Origin: Streptomyces sp. Ru62
GTDB taxonomy: Bacteria; Actinomycetota; Actinomycetes; Streptomycetales; Streptomycetaceae
Assembly (NCBI RefSeq): GCF_002920615.1
Contig: NZ_PQSU01000005.1
Span: 124,001 to 188,000, forward strand
Reading direction: 5' to 3'
Length of the DNA: 64,000 bases
Of this stretch, positions 55,195 to 64,000 are shown in pieces. Position numbers and translations under genes: made by a program. Numbering within the stretch: the first letter of the stretch is position 1; each line of letters begins with the position of its first letter. The notes under the pieces were generated by a model that did no database searches, was not told where the DNA came from, and was given only the letters and a program-made list of their open reading frames with translations.

Positions 55195-55368
55195 TCAGAC
55201 TTCGAGGACCTGGCGCTTGTTGTAGGTGCCGCAAGACGGGCACGCGATGTGCTGCTGCTTGGGCTCGTGGCAGCGCTCGCACGCAACCAGGGTGGGGACC
55301 GCAGCCTTCCACTGCGACCGGCGGTGGCGCGTGTTGCTGCGCGACATCTTCCGCTTCGGAACAGCCAC
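55195..55368 (-). CDS. rpmF: 50S ribosomal protein L32
   Basis: A 57-residue ribosomal protein from GTG 55368: [20 protein letters not shown], then zinc-ribbon pairs CERC and CPSC, ending [27 protein letters not shown] precedes the start (AGGAGA). Order yceD-like, rpmF, rnc is conserved. The four-cysteine form implies a zinc-dependent L32, normal for the main copy. Confidence 0.95.
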   Translation of the reverse strand: MAVPKRKMSRSNTRHRRSQWKAAVPTLVACERCHEPKQQHIACPSCGTYNKRQVLEV

Positions 55369-55370
55369 GG

Positions 55371-56015
55371 CTACTTCTCCTGCTTCTCGTCGACGCCCGC
55401 TTCGGCGCCGCTCATCTCGTCCTTATCGCCGGCTTCGAGTGAATCGGCGAATCCCTGCAAAGCCGCCCAACGGATGTCGACGGCGTCGTGGTGGTGGTCC
55501 GGGTCGTCCGCCAGCCGCGCCCCGCACTCGGAGCACAGGCCCGGGCAGTCTTCCTGGCACACCGGCTGCATCGGCAGTGCGAGCACCACCGCATCGCGCA
55601 GCACGGGTTCGAGGTCGATCAGACCGTCCTCGACAAAGAGCCTGTCCTCGTCGTCCTCGGCGTCGTCGCCCGGTTCCGCGATCACGCGGCCCCGGTCGTC
55701 GGCGTCATGGTACGAGAACATCTCCTGGAAGTCCGCTTCGAGTTCCAGCTCGACCGGCTCCAGACACCTTACGCACTCCCCCTCGGCCGTTGCACGGGCG
55801 GTGCCTGTGACAAGCACCCCTTCCATGACCGACTCAAGGCGGAGTTCGAGCTCCATCGGGGCGCCTTCCGGCACTCCGACGACTCCCTGGATGCCGAGAT
55901 CCTTGGGAGCGTCGACCTCGCGGGTCAGGCGCTGCAGCGCACCAGGACGCCGACCCAGCTCGTGCGTGTCGATCACGAGGGGGTTGCGGTGGTCGAGGCG
56001 GGCGTTGGAAGCCAT
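55371..56015 (-). CDS. YceD/DUF177 family protein
   Basis: A 214-residue acidic protein with the DUF177 signature: [38 protein letters not shown], and [20 protein letters not shown], cysteines that may bind zinc. YceD homologues affect 23S rRNA processing in plants and bacteria. ATG 56015 ([16 protein letters not shown]) is chosen; the frame is open to 56051. It precedes rpmF by two bases, almost certainly one transcript. Confidence 0.92.
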   Translation of the reverse strand: MASNARLDHRNPLVIDTHELGRRPGALQRLTREVDAPKDLGIQGVVGVPEGAPMELELRLESVMEGVLVTGTARATAEGECVRCLEPVELELEADFQEMFSYHDADDRGRVIAEPGDDAEDDEDRLFVEDGLIDLEPVLRDAVVLALPMQPVCQEDCPGLCSECGARLADDPDHHHDAVDIRWAALQGFADSLEAGDKDEMSGAEAGVDEKQEK

Positions 56016-56144
56016 TCCTGCTTTCGATCTTCGAACTCGAAGGGACGCCACCCGTCGGTGTTCCGGGCAGCGGTGATCGCGGACATACGCGCGACCGAAC
56101 AGCCAGGATACTGGACCTTTCGCTCAGCGCCCAATCCGCCCGGG

Positions 56145-57203
56145 CTACAGGCCCCGGCCCTGCTCGTACGCCCGGAGCTGCTCCGCGCTGATCATGCTCG
56201 TGTCGAAGAGGCTCGTCTCGTCCAGGGCGTAACCCTGCTGGTCCTGGTGCTGCGGCTGCTGCTCGGACTGGTGCGGCTGCTGGGGGTCGTAGCCGGTCTG
56301 CTGGGCGTCGTAGCCCTGGTACGCGTAGGGATCGGCCTGCTGGTAGCCGTACGGGTCCTGCTGCGGGGCGTACTCCGGCTGCTGCGGGAAGCCCGCGTAC
56401 GGGTCCTGCTGGTAGCCGTAGGCCGGCTGCGGTTCGTACGACGGCTGGGGCGGCTCGGGCTGCCGCTGTGCCGCCCGGTCGCTGTCCGCGAGGGCCGCGA
56501 GGTCGGCGAGGTAGTCGGCGTCGCTGGAGTGCTGGAAGGTCGTGGTGTCGTCGGCGAGGGCGCCGAGATCGTCCGTGGCGATCCGGCCGTGCAGCTTCTG
56601 CCGGCCCCGGCCGACGGCCTCCAGGGTCTTGGCGAGGACCGCCTCGAAGGCGCCGAGCTTGGCGTCCACGTAGGCGTCGGCGTTGTGGCGCAGGGTCTCC
56701 GGGTCCTGGCTGCGCTCGGGGGCGTCCTCGTCCTCGTAGCCGTTCTCGTCCAGGCCCGGACCGGTGCCGAGGAGCTTCTCCCGGCCCCGGCCGACCGAGC
56801 CGAGGGTCTTGGTGAGGACGACCTCGAAGTTGGCGAGCTTGGAGTCGACGTAGTCGTCGGCCTCGGCGCGGATCTCCTCGGCCTCCTTGCGGGCCTCGGC
56901 GAGGATCCGGTCGGCCTCGGCCTGGGAACGGCGGGCGATCTCGGTGTCGGAGATCAGCGAGCCGCGCTCGGCGTGCGCGTTCTCGATGATCCGCTCGGCC
57001 TCCAGCCGGGCCTGCTCGACCATCTGCTCACGGTCGCCGATCAGTTCCTGAGCCTGGGCCAGGGAACCGGGCAGCGCCTGGCGCACCTCTTCGAGCATCG
57101 CGAGCAGTTCGGCGCGGTTGATCACGCACGACGCCGACATGGGCATGCCCCGGGCGCCGGAGACCGCGGAGACGATCTCGTCGAGCTTCTTCTGCACGTC
57201 CAC
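56145..57203 (-). CDS. DivIVA/coiled-coil cell division initiation-like protein
   Basis: A 352-residue protein. Coiled coils rich in Glu/Ala/Arg run from about 30 to 165 (EEVRQALPGSLAQAQELIGD, QARLEAERIIENAHAERGSL, ILAEARKEAEEIRAEADDYV). Two related segments SVGRGREKLLGTG and AVGRGRQKLHGRI suggest an internal duplication of a FEVVLTKTL-VGRGR unit. The last 110 residues are low-complexity Gln/Pro/Tyr (QQDPYAGFPQQPEYAPQQDP). ATP synthase B-like or DivIVA-like by name in other genomes; the real role is unknown. GTG 57203 start. Confidence 0.85.
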   Translation of the reverse strand: MDVQKKLDEIVSAVSGARGMPMSASCVINRAELLAMLEEVRQALPGSLAQAQELIGDREQMVEQARLEAERIIENAHAERGSLISDTEIARRSQAEADRILAEARKEAEEIRAEADDYVDSKLANFEVVLTKTLGSVGRGREKLLGTGPGLDENGYEDEDAPERSQDPETLRHNADAYVDAKLGAFEAVLAKTLEAVGRGRQKLHGRIATDDLGALADDTTTFQHSSDADYLADLAALADSDRAAQRQPEPPQPSYEPQPAYGYQQDPYAGFPQQPEYAPQQDPYGYQQADPYAYQGYDAQQTGYDPQQPHQSEQQPQHQDQQGYALDETSLFDTSMISAEQLRAYEQGRGL

Positions 57204-57260
57204 CTGTGCTCGCCACTCTCTACAGCCGGGTTGGAGACGGACGGGACGACTGTAGCCCCA

Positions 57261-57740
57261 TCAGCCCTTGGCGAGACGCTTGTTCAGCGCCTCCAGGACC
57301 TCGGCCGGCACCAGGTGGGAGACGTCGCCGCCCCAGGCCGCGACCTCCTTGACGAGGGAGGAGGACAGGAAGCTGTAGGTGGGGTTGGTGGGCACGAACA
57401 GCGTCTCCACGCCGGTGAGGCCGTTGTTCATCTGCGCCATCTGGAGTTCGTAGTCGAAGTCGCTGACGGCGCGCAGGCCCTTGACGATGGCGGGGATGTC
57501 GCGCTGCTTGCAGAAGTCGACGAGGAGGCCGTGGAACGCCTCCACCCGGACGTTGGCGTACTCGGCGGTGACCTGGCGGATCAGCTCGATCCGCTCCTCG
57601 ATCTCGAACAGGCCCTTCTTGGACTTGTTGATCATCACCGCGACGTAGACCTCGTCGTAGAGACGGGAGGCTCGGGCAATGATGTCGATGTGTCCGTTGG
57701 TGATCGGGTCGAAAGACCCGGGACAGACGGCGCGGCGCAC
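57261..57740 (-). CDS. coaD: Phosphopantetheine adenylyltransferase
   Basis: Penultimate step of coenzyme A synthesis. GTG 57740 (VRRAVCPGSFDPITNGHIDI) gives 159 residues, the usual size, with GAGGGA six bases upstream; an ATG at 57770 would couple with rsmD and add ten residues. The nucleotidyltransferase motif TNGHID (HxGH) and NPTYSFLSSSLVKEVA (ISSTxIR-like) are present. Confidence 0.94.
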   Translation of the reverse strand: MRRAVCPGSFDPITNGHIDIIARASRLYDEVYVAVMINKSKKGLFEIEERIELIRQVTAEYANVRVEAFHGLLVDFCKQRDIPAIVKGLRAVSDFDYELQMAQMNNGLTGVETLFVPTNPTYSFLSSSLVKEVAAWGGDVSHLVPAEVLEALNKRLAKG

Positions 57741-57766
57741 TTGTGATCCCTCGCTCTCCGGTCCGG

Positions 57767-58354
57767 TCATCGTGCGTCTTCGCACGTAGAGGCGGCGCGA
57801 CCGTACCAAAACGTTCCCTCGCCGTAGCGACGGGACCGAAGGGCCTCGAAGCCGTCCGGCCAGTGGAATGTGCCGCCTCTGGTGCTGCGCTCCACGGTGA
57901 CGAGGGCTTCTTCGGCGAGCCAGCGTTCCGAGCGGAGTGTGAGCAGAATCTCCCGAAGATCGTCGTCCGTGACGGCGTACGGGGGGTCGAGGAAGACCAG
58001 GTCGTAGGGCTCGGTGGGGGGCGCGGTCCTGATGACTTGTTCCGCTTTGCCCGCTTTCACCTCTGCGCCGGGAAGGCCCAGGTTCTTCACGTTCTCGCGG
58101 ACGATTCTCGCCGCGCGGGCGTCGGCTTCCACGAGGAGCGTGTGGCCCGCGCCGCGGGACAGGGCCTCCAGCCCCACGGCGCCCGAGCCGGCGTAGAGGT
58201 CCAGGACCCGCTCGCCGTCCAGGGGACCGCCGAGGAGGGACTGCCAGGTGGAGAAGAGGCCCTCGCGCGCGCGGTCCGAGGTCGGCCGGGTTCCGGTGCC
58301 GGGCGGTACGGAGAGGCGCCGTCCGCCTGCCCGGCCGGCGATCACGCGAGTCAT
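57767..58354 (-). CDS. rsmD: 16S rRNA (guanine966-N2)-methyltransferase
   Basis: Methylates G966 of 16S rRNA. 195 residues from ATG 58354 (MTRVIAGRAGGRRLSVPPGT). SAM motif LDLYAGSGAVGLEALSRGA and the catalytic DPPY (VFLDPPYAVTDDD). Runs ahead of coaD in the classic rsmD-coaD pair; ends where coaD's alternative start lies. Confidence 0.94.
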   Translation of the reverse strand: MTRVIAGRAGGRRLSVPPGTGTRPTSDRAREGLFSTWQSLLGGPLDGERVLDLYAGSGAVGLEALSRGAGHTLLVEADARAARIVRENVKNLGLPGAEVKAGKAEQVIRTAPPTEPYDLVFLDPPYAVTDDDLREILLTLRSERWLAEEALVTVERSTRGGTFHWPDGFEALRSRRYGEGTFWYGRAASTCEDAR

Positions 58355-58416
58355 CTTCGGTCCTTGTTCGGGGATGGTTACGGATTCAGTCTGGCAGGCG
58401 GCAGGGGTGCTGCACC

Positions 58417-60624
58417 TCAGCCCTTCTCCAAGTACTGCTCCCTCTCCTCGTCCACGAGGGCGTCCAGGGCCGTGCGCAGGGCCGGGAGGCCGGTCAGCTC
58501 CGGGTCGGCCGCGACCACCGCCGCCGCCTCCTGCCTCGCCTCCGCGATGACCTCCTCGTCCTCGATGACCGCCAGGACCCTCAGGCTGGAGCGGGCGCCG
58601 GACTGGGCCTGGCCGAGGACATCGCCCTCGCGGCGCTGTTCGAGGTCGATGCGGGAGAGTTCGAAGCCGTCGAGGGTGGAGGCGACGGCATTGAGGCGCT
58701 GGCGGGCCGCGCTGGCCTCGGGCATCTCCGTGACCAGCAGGCACAGGCCGGGGGCGGAGCCACGGCCGACCCGGCCGCGCAGCTGGTGGAGCTGGGAGAC
58801 GCCGAAGCGGTCGGCGTCCATGATGACCATGGCCGTGGCGTTGGGGACGTTGACGCCGACCTCGATGACGGTGGTGGCGACCAGGACGTCCGTCTCCCCC
58901 GCGGCGAAGCGGCGCATCACCGCGTCCTTGTCGTCGGGGTGCATACGGCCGTGCAGCACCTCCACCTTCAGGCCCTTCAGGGGGCCGCGGCCGAGCTGGT
59001 CGGCCACGTCGAGCACGGCCAGCGGGGGGCGCTTCTCCGCCTCGTCCTCGGGCGCCTTCTTCTGGCCGGACTTCTTGGGATCGTCCTCCTCGTCCCCGAT
59101 CCGGGGGCAGACCACGTACGCCTGGTGACCGCTCTCGACCTCCTCGCGGACCCGTTCCCAGGCGCGGGCCAGGAAGTGGGGCTTGTCGGCGGCCGGGACG
59201 ACGTGACTGGCGATCGGGGAGCGGCCGGCCGGGAGCTGGTCGAGGACCGAGGTCTCCAGGTCGCCGAAGACCGTCATGGCGACCGTGCGCGGGATGGGGG
59301 TGGCCGTCATGACGAGGAGGTGCGGGGGCTGCTTCCCCTTGCCGCGCAGGGCGTCGCGCTGTTCCACCCCGAAGCGGTGCTGTTCGTCCACCACGACCAG
59401 GCCGAGGTCGTGGAACTGGACCTTGTCCTCGATGAGCGCGTGGGTGCCGATGACGATGCCGGCCTCGCCGGTGGCCAGGTCCAGCAGGGCCTGACGGCGG
59501 GCGGCCGTGCCCATGGAGCCGGTGAGCAGGACGACCTTGGTGGCGTGCTCGGCGCCGCCCAGCATGCCCCCCTCGGCCAGTTCGCCCATCATCTCGGTGA
59601 CCGAGCGGTGGTGCTGCTGGGCCAGGACCTCGGTGGGCGCGAGCATGGCCGCCTGCCCGCCCGCGTCGACGACGGCGAGCATGGCGCGCAGGGCCACCAT
59701 CGTCTTCCCGCTTCCGACCTCGCCCTGGAGGAGGCGGTGCATGGGGTGGGCGGTGGCGAGGTCGGCGAAGATCTCCTCGGAGACCTTCCGCTGGCCTTCG
59801 GTGAGGGTGAAGGGGAGGCGGTCGTCGAAGGCCGCGAGGATGCCGTCCGGCCTGGGGACGCGGGGGACGGCGGGGAGCTGGGTCTCGGCGTGCCGGCGGC
59901 GGGCCAGGGCGACCTGGAGGACGAAGGCCTCGTCCCACTTCAGGCGGGCGCGCGCGTCGGCGATGTCGGCCTTGGTGTGCGGGCGGTGGATCCTGAGCAG
60001 GGCCTCGGGGAGCGGCAGCAGGCCGCGGCCCGCGCGGAGGGTGTCGGGCAGGGGGTCGAGGGCCTCCTGGGCGCTCGGGAGCACCGTCTGCACGGCCTTG
60101 CCGATCTTCCAGGACTCCAGTTTCGCGGTCGCCGGGTAGATCGGGATCAGGGCGCCCGCCCAGGTCTCGACGGTCTCCTCGCTGTCGCCTCGCAGCAGTT
60201 CGTAGGCCGGGTGGGCCAGTTGGAGGCGGCGGTTGAAGACGGAGACCTTGCCGGCGAACATCGCGCGGGTGCCCGGCAGCAGCTCCTTGTGGGGCTTGTG
60301 CACGCCGTTGCCGAAGAAGACGAGCTGGAGCCGGCCGCTGCCGTCGGTGATGGTGACTTCGAGGCGCTGGCCCTTGCCGCGGGGGGCCTTGGCCGAGGCG
60401 AACGTGTGCAGGCGGGCGTCGGCGACCTGGGCGACCACCGTGACGTGCTCGTCCATGGGGAGGTCGGCGAGGTGCGTGAGCTGCCCGCGCTCCTCGTATC
60501 TGCGCGGGTAGTGGTGGAGCAGGTCACCGACGGTGTGCAGGCCGAGGTGCTCGGCCATCACCTTCGCGGTGGCGGGGCCGAGCACCTTCTTGAGCGGTTC
60601 TTGCAGTGCGGGCACGAGATCCAT
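58417..60624 (-). CDS. recG: ATP-dependent DNA helicase RecG
   Basis: Branch-migrating helicase for stalled forks and recombination. 735 residues: N-terminal wedge/OB domain (VTVVAQVADARLHTF), motif I GEVGSGKTMVAL (about 310), motif II VVDEQHRFGVEQR (DEQH), motif III MTATPIPRTVAMT, motif V-VI VATTVIEVGVNVPNA and QLRGRVGRGSAPG. ATG 60624 is followed by MDLVPALQEPLKKVLG. It starts the recG-rsmD-coaD run. Confidence 0.96.
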   Translation of the reverse strand: MDLVPALQEPLKKVLGPATAKVMAEHLGLHTVGDLLHHYPRRYEERGQLTHLADLPMDEHVTVVAQVADARLHTFASAKAPRGKGQRLEVTITDGSGRLQLVFFGNGVHKPHKELLPGTRAMFAGKVSVFNRRLQLAHPAYELLRGDSEETVETWAGALIPIYPATAKLESWKIGKAVQTVLPSAQEALDPLPDTLRAGRGLLPLPEALLRIHRPHTKADIADARARLKWDEAFVLQVALARRRHAETQLPAVPRVPRPDGILAAFDDRLPFTLTEGQRKVSEEIFADLATAHPMHRLLQGEVGSGKTMVALRAMLAVVDAGGQAAMLAPTEVLAQQHHRSVTEMMGELAEGGMLGGAEHATKVVLLTGSMGTAARRQALLDLATGEAGIVIGTHALIEDKVQFHDLGLVVVDEQHRFGVEQRDALRGKGKQPPHLLVMTATPIPRTVAMTVFGDLETSVLDQLPAGRSPIASHVVPAADKPHFLARAWERVREEVESGHQAYVVCPRIGDEEDDPKKSGQKKAPEDEAEKRPPLAVLDVADQLGRGPLKGLKVEVLHGRMHPDDKDAVMRRFAAGETDVLVATTVIEVGVNVPNATAMVIMDADRFGVSQLHQLRGRVGRGSAPGLCLLVTEMPEASAARQRLNAVASTLDGFELSRIDLEQRREGDVLGQAQSGARSSLRVLAVIEDEEVIAEARQEAAAVVAADPELTGLPALRTALDALVDEEREQYLEKG

Positions 60625-60822
60625 TGCACACCACGCCACTGACAACGCCGTACACCCTGCTGCGCGGATTCCCGGCCGGGTGCCGTAAACATCAGGGAAA
60701 CTCCTGGTCAGCTGGGCTGCTCCGGCCCTAGGATGGCGCGCTCCGGCCATCCTTCGCGGTCACCGCCCCGCCGGGACCGCCCGACCCCGCGCCGTACGCA
60801 CGCCCCCTCCGGCGCAGTGACG

Positions 60823-62670
60823 ATGGACTCCCAGAGCTCTCAGGCATCACAGCCGCCCCAGCCACCCCAATCACCTCCTCCGCCTCACAGCTTCCAGGTC
60901 GACCTGCGTGGTCTGGTGGACCTGCTCTCCCACCACCTCTACTCCAGCCCCAAGGTCTATCTGCGCGAGCTGCTGCAGAACGCCGTGGACGCCGTCACCG
61001 CCCGCCGGGCCGCCGAACCGGACGCCCCGGCGCGGATCCGGCTGTACGCGTCGGACGGCGGGCTGCGGGTGGAGGACACCGGTGTCGGGCTCACCGAGCC
61101 GGACGTGCACGGTCTGCTGGCGACCATCGGCCGCAGCTACAAGCGGGCCGAGGGCCTGGAGGAGGCCCGCTCGGACTTCCTCGGCCAGTTCGGCATCGGG
61201 CTGCTGGCCTGTTTCGTCGTCGCCGAGCGGATCCGGGTGGTCAGCCGCAGCGCCCGCACGCCCGGGGCCCCGCCGGTGGAGTGGACCGCCCGGGACGACG
61301 GCTCATACACCGTGCGCACGCTGCCCGACGCCGAGCGGCCCGAGCCGGGCACGACCGTGTACCTGACCGCGCGGGCCGGTGCGGCGGAGTGGCTGGCGCC
61401 GGAACGGGTCCGCGCCCTGGCCCGGGACTTCGGTTCCCTGCTGCCGTACGACGTCCGGGTCGGCGACGAGCCCGTCACCGAGCTGCCCGCGCCCTGGGAC
61501 CGCGCCCATCCCGGTCCGGCCGGCCGCCGGGTGGCGCTGGCCCGGCACTGCCGTGAGCTGTTCGGGTTCACCCCGCTGGACTCCATCGACCTGGACATGC
61601 CGGTGGCCGGGGTGCGCGGGGTGGCGTACGTGCTGCCTTCGGCGGTCAGCCCGGCCCAGCGGGCGAGGCACCGCGTGCACCTGAAGGGCATGCTGCTCAC
61701 CGAGCGGGCCGAACAACTGCTGCCGGACTGGGCGTTCTTCGTGCGCTGCGTCCTGGACACCGACAGCCTGCGGCCGACCGCCTCGCGCGAGGCGCTGTAC
61801 GAGGACGAGACGCTGGCCGCCGTGCGGGACGCGCTCGGGACGCGGATCCGATCCTGGCTGACCGGACTCGCGGCCGGTGATCCGGAGCGCCTCGCGGCCT
61901 TCCTCGCCGTGCACCACCTGGGCGTGAAGTCCCTCGCCCGGCACGACGCCGGCATGCTGCGCACGATGCTGCCGTGGCTGCCGTTCGAGACGACCGACGG
62001 GCAGCTCTCCTTGGAGGAGTTCGCGCGGCGGCACCCGGTGGTGCACTTCACGCGGACGGTCGAGGAGTACCGGCAGGTCGCGCCGATCGCCGCCGCGCAG
62101 GGCGTCGGGGTGGTCAACGGCGGTTACACGTACGACAGCGAGCTGGTCGAGGCGCTGCCGCGGGTGCGGCCGGGGACGGTGGTCGCCGAGCTGGACGCGG
62201 ACACCGTGACCGCGCACCTGGACGCGGTCGACCCGGCGGAGGAGCTGGCGCTGTCCGGGTTCCTGGCCGCCGCGCGGGACCGGCTCGACCCGCTGGGCTG
62301 TGACGTCGTCCTGCGGGCCTTCCACCCGCTGTCCGTGCCCGCGCTGCACCTGGACGACCGGGCCGCCCGGCACGAGCAGGCCCGAGCGGCGGCCGAGGAG
62401 CAGGCCGACGACCTGTGGGCGGGCATCCTGGGCTCGCTGCGCGGCAGCGCCCCCCGCGCGCGTCTGGTGCTCAACCACCTCAACCCGCTGGTCCGGCGGA
62501 TCGGTTCGCTCGGCGACCCGGAGCTGATCGGCACCGCGACCGAGTCGCTGTACGGGCAGGCCCTGCTGATGGCGCAGCGCCCGCTCAGGCCGGCCGACTC
62601 GGCGCTGCTCAACCGGGCGTTCATCGGGCTGCTCGAATGGGCGACCCACGGGGAGGGGGACGGACGATGA
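60823..62670 (+). CDS. Hsp90-family (HtpG-like) chaperone ATPase
   Basis: A 615-residue GHKL ATPase. A Pro/Gln-rich N-terminus (1-22) leads to the Bergerat fold: YLRELLQNAVDAV with Asn53 and Asp56, EDTGVGL (Asp85), and SDFLGQFGIGLLACF for the lid and glycine loop. The middle-domain catalytic Arg is in RPTASREALY, as in HtpG NVSRE. The C-terminal 200 residues are divergent and lack a known dimer motif. The next gene overlaps by four bases (ATGA). Bacterial Hsp90 normally stands alone, so a dedicated TPR partner is unusual. ATG 60823 chosen; GTG six bases earlier is possible. Confidence 0.85.
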   Translation: MDSQSSQASQPPQPPQSPPPPHSFQVDLRGLVDLLSHHLYSSPKVYLRELLQNAVDAVTARRAAEPDAPARIRLYASDGGLRVEDTGVGLTEPDVHGLLATIGRSYKRAEGLEEARSDFLGQFGIGLLACFVVAERIRVVSRSARTPGAPPVEWTARDDGSYTVRTLPDAERPEPGTTVYLTARAGAAEWLAPERVRALARDFGSLLPYDVRVGDEPVTELPAPWDRAHPGPAGRRVALARHCRELFGFTPLDSIDLDMPVAGVRGVAYVLPSAVSPAQRARHRVHLKGMLLTERAEQLLPDWAFFVRCVLDTDSLRPTASREALYEDETLAAVRDALGTRIRSWLTGLAAGDPERLAAFLAVHHLGVKSLARHDAGMLRTMLPWLPFETTDGQLSLEEFARRHPVVHFTRTVEEYRQVAPIAAAQGVGVVNGGYTYDSELVEALPRVRPGTVVAELDADTVTAHLDAVDPAEELALSGFLAAARDRLDPLGCDVVLRAFHPLSVPALHLDDRAARHEQARAAAEEQADDLWAGILGSLRGSAPRARLVLNHLNPLVRRIGSLGDPELIGTATESLYGQALLMAQRPLRPADSALLNRAFIGLLEWATHGEGDGR

Positions 62671-64000
62671 GTGAGATCACCGACTTCGACGCGCTGCGCC
62701 GGGCGCTGGCGGAGAACTCCGAGCAGCCGGAGGGCCCGGCCCGCAACGCGCGCGCGGAGCAGCTGCTCGCCGAGGCCGAGAAGCTGGACATCCCGCTCGC
62801 CGTGATCGAGGCGCTCGGGCACCAGCTGAAGGTCTACAACTACAGCTCCGAGAAGGACAAGATGTTCGTTCCCTTCGCGCGGCTGCTGCGCATGTGGGAC
62901 GAACGGCCCGAGGACTTCGACGCGTACGAGACGCACTCGCTGTACTGGGTCTTCAAGTGGATGTCGGCGGGCATGCTGGACCAGCCGCACATCCCGCTCG
63001 CCTCGGTCGAGAAGTGGCTCGGCGAGATGGAGCACCGTTACCGGCTCGCCGGGCACTCCGAACGGGCCGTGCGCAGTGCCGAGTTCAGCGTGGCCGCGCA
63101 CATCGGGGACGTCGCGCGCGCGGAGCGGGCGTACGCGGCGTGGCTGGCCGCCGACCGGGACGGGATGGCCGACTGCCACGCCTGCGAGCTGCGTGGGCAG
63201 GGCGACTGGCAGGCGCGGTGCGGGCGGGACGCCGAGGCGCTTGAGCTGTGGCGGCCGGTGCTGGAGGGCGAGTTCGCGTGCGCCCACGAGCCGCACAACG
63301 TGCTCGCCTCCTCGCTGGTACCGCTGCTGCGGCTGGGCCGCGTCGAGGAGGCCCGCGCGCACCATCTGCGGGGCTTCCGGCTGGTGCGCTCCATGGAGAG
63401 CATGCGGGGCGCGTACGCCGAGCATGTGGAGTTCTGCGCGCTGACGGGGAACGAGGCGCGCGGTCTGGAGCTGCTGGCGGAGCGGCCGGCGTACTTCACG
63501 GACACCGGGCATCCGCGCAGCCGGCTGGACTTCATGGCCGTGGTGACGCTGCTGATGGACCGGCTGACCGAGCTGGGGCACGGCGAGCAGCGGGTGCCGG
63601 GGCCGGCCGGCCGGACCTGGACCGCGCGGGAACTCGCCGCGCACGCGCGCGCGGAGGCGACGGAGCTCGCCGAGCGGTTCGACCGGCGCAACGGCACGTC
63701 CGCCGTCGGCGACCGCGTCCGCGCGCGGATGGCCCAGCGCCCGCTGGTGGACCGCCTCCCGCTGGGCGTGCGTACGGTACGTCCCGCGCCGGCGCCGGCG
63801 GTCGCCCCCTCGCCGCAGTCCACCTCCGCCGAACCGGACCTGCCCGCCCTGCTCGCCGAGGCGCGGCGCCTGTCGGACGCCCTGCGACCGCAGGCCCTGG
63901 ATGCCTGGGCGGCGGTCGCACGGGCCGCGCGGGACGGCGCCGCCCTGACGCCACGCGACCGCGCGGAGATCGCCGACCACGAGGCGATGGCCCGGGGACC
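62667..64000 (+). CDS. Tetratricopeptide-like partner of the Hsp90 protein (3' partial)
   Basis: ATG 62667 overlaps the Hsp90-like stop (ATGA) and the frame stays open to base 64000, so at least 444 residues and truncated by the window. It starts MSEITDFDALRRALAENSEQ and is helical throughout with TPR-like pairs: GHSERAVRSAEFSVAAHIGD, VARAERAYAAWLAADRDGMA, GRDAEALELWRPVLEGEFAC and VPLLRLGRVEEARAHHLRGF. A CHAC pair (DCHACELRGQGDW) may bind metal. From about 320 it becomes a Pro/Ala-rich linker. Probably a co-chaperone or client adaptor; inferred only from coupling and repeats. Confidence 0.75.
   Translation, partial: MSEITDFDALRRALAENSEQPEGPARNARAEQLLAEAEKLDIPLAVIEALGHQLKVYNYSSEKDKMFVPFARLLRMWDERPEDFDAYETHSLYWVFKWMSAGMLDQPHIPLASVEKWLGEMEHRYRLAGHSERAVRSAEFSVAAHIGDVARAERAYAAWLAADRDGMADCHACELRGQGDWQARCGRDAEALELWRPVLEGEFACAHEPHNVLASSLVPLLRLGRVEEARAHHLRGFRLVRSMESMRGAYAEHVEFCALTGNEARGLELLAERPAYFTDTGHPRSRLDFMAVVTLLMDRLTELGHGEQRVPGPAGRTWTARELAAHARAEATELAERFDRRNGTSAVGDRVRARMAQRPLVDRLPLGVRTVRPAPAPAVAPSPQSTSAEPDLPALLAEARRLSDALRPQALDAWAAVARAARDGAALTPRDRAEIADHEAMARG

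Noticed and set aside
60823..64000. Anti-phage defence system built on a GHKL ATPase
   Set aside because: The ATPase carries HtpG-specific middle-domain features and no effector domain is visible; the locus adjoins housekeeping recG, and no mobile-element genes occur nearby.

Overview
The window is chromosomal DNA from a high-GC actinomycete, almost certainly a Streptomyces. The support is the strong GC bias at third codon positions and frequent GTG starts. Lineage-specific genes also support it: whiG, nsdA, a glcP-type glucose permease, four tandem type I signal peptidases (sipWXYZ order), an LAETG-type sortase substrate and a long CAP-domain secreted protein. Gene content and order match, from memory, the conserved Streptomyces core running from rlmN/cdsA down to recG. 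I saw no rRNA, tRNA, insertion sequence, prophage or CRISPR array.

Layout. (1) 1-1.7 kb: 3' part of a LOG-like Rossmann protein gene, then a cell-wall-anchored LAETG protein with its own promoter. (2) 1.7-6.1 kb, minus: a decayed maleylpyruvate-isomerase-like gene and the thiBPQ thiamine importer behind a clear TPP riboswitch. (3) 6.1-13.7 kb, minus: rlmN, a small membrane protein, a cytochrome P450, then cdsA-frr-pyrH-tsf-rpsB (translation and phospholipid synthesis). (4) 13.9-20.8 kb: a secreted M23-type peptidase (plus), then a TetR regulator, whiG, dprA, yifB, yraN, a DUF2469 protein and a Nudix hydrolase (minus). (5) 20.8-27.1 kb, minus: sipZ-sipY-sipX-sipW, rplS, trmD, rimM, a KH protein and rpsP. 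(6) 27.4-33.0 kb: a SprT-like metalloprotein, a methyltransferase (plus), an FtsH paralogue and ffh. (7) 33.1-37.2 kb, minus: the amtB-glnK-glnD ammonium operon with a candidate GlnR site. (8) 37.6-45.4 kb: nsdA, a stand-alone prim-pol domain protein, ftsY, an NCS1 permease, two damaged small genes and glcP. (9) 45.6-55 kb: smc, a small coiled-coil protein, acylphosphatase, the CAP-domain protein, a flavodoxin-like protein divergent from an HxlR regulator, mutM and rnc. (10) 55-64 kb: rpmF, yceD-like, a DivIVA-like coiled-coil protein, coaD, rsmD and recG (minus), then an Hsp90-family ATPase overlapping a TPR-like gene that runs off the end (plus).

Most of the window is housekeeping. Protein targeting recurs: ffh and ftsY (SRP and its receptor), four signal peptidases, and FtsH for membrane quality control. 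Ribosome synthesis is represented by rpsB, tsf, rplS, trmD, rimM, rpsP, rpmF, rnc and frr.

The most unusual points are these. A short GC-rich repeat, found in two intergenic copies at 14.6-14.8 kb, also occurs as an in-frame tandem pair inside the SMC hinge. A one-base homopolymer slip splits smc about 300 bases 3' of that insertion. The Hsp90/TPR pair is translationally coupled. Perfect operator-like palindromes lie in front of the CAP gene, the HxlR regulator and glcP. The P450 lacks the usual acid-alcohol pair. Several gene remnants (maleylpyruvate isomerase, luciferase-like monooxygenase, a small Cys-rich protein, the sipX 3' end) show frameshifts, deletions or lost stops.
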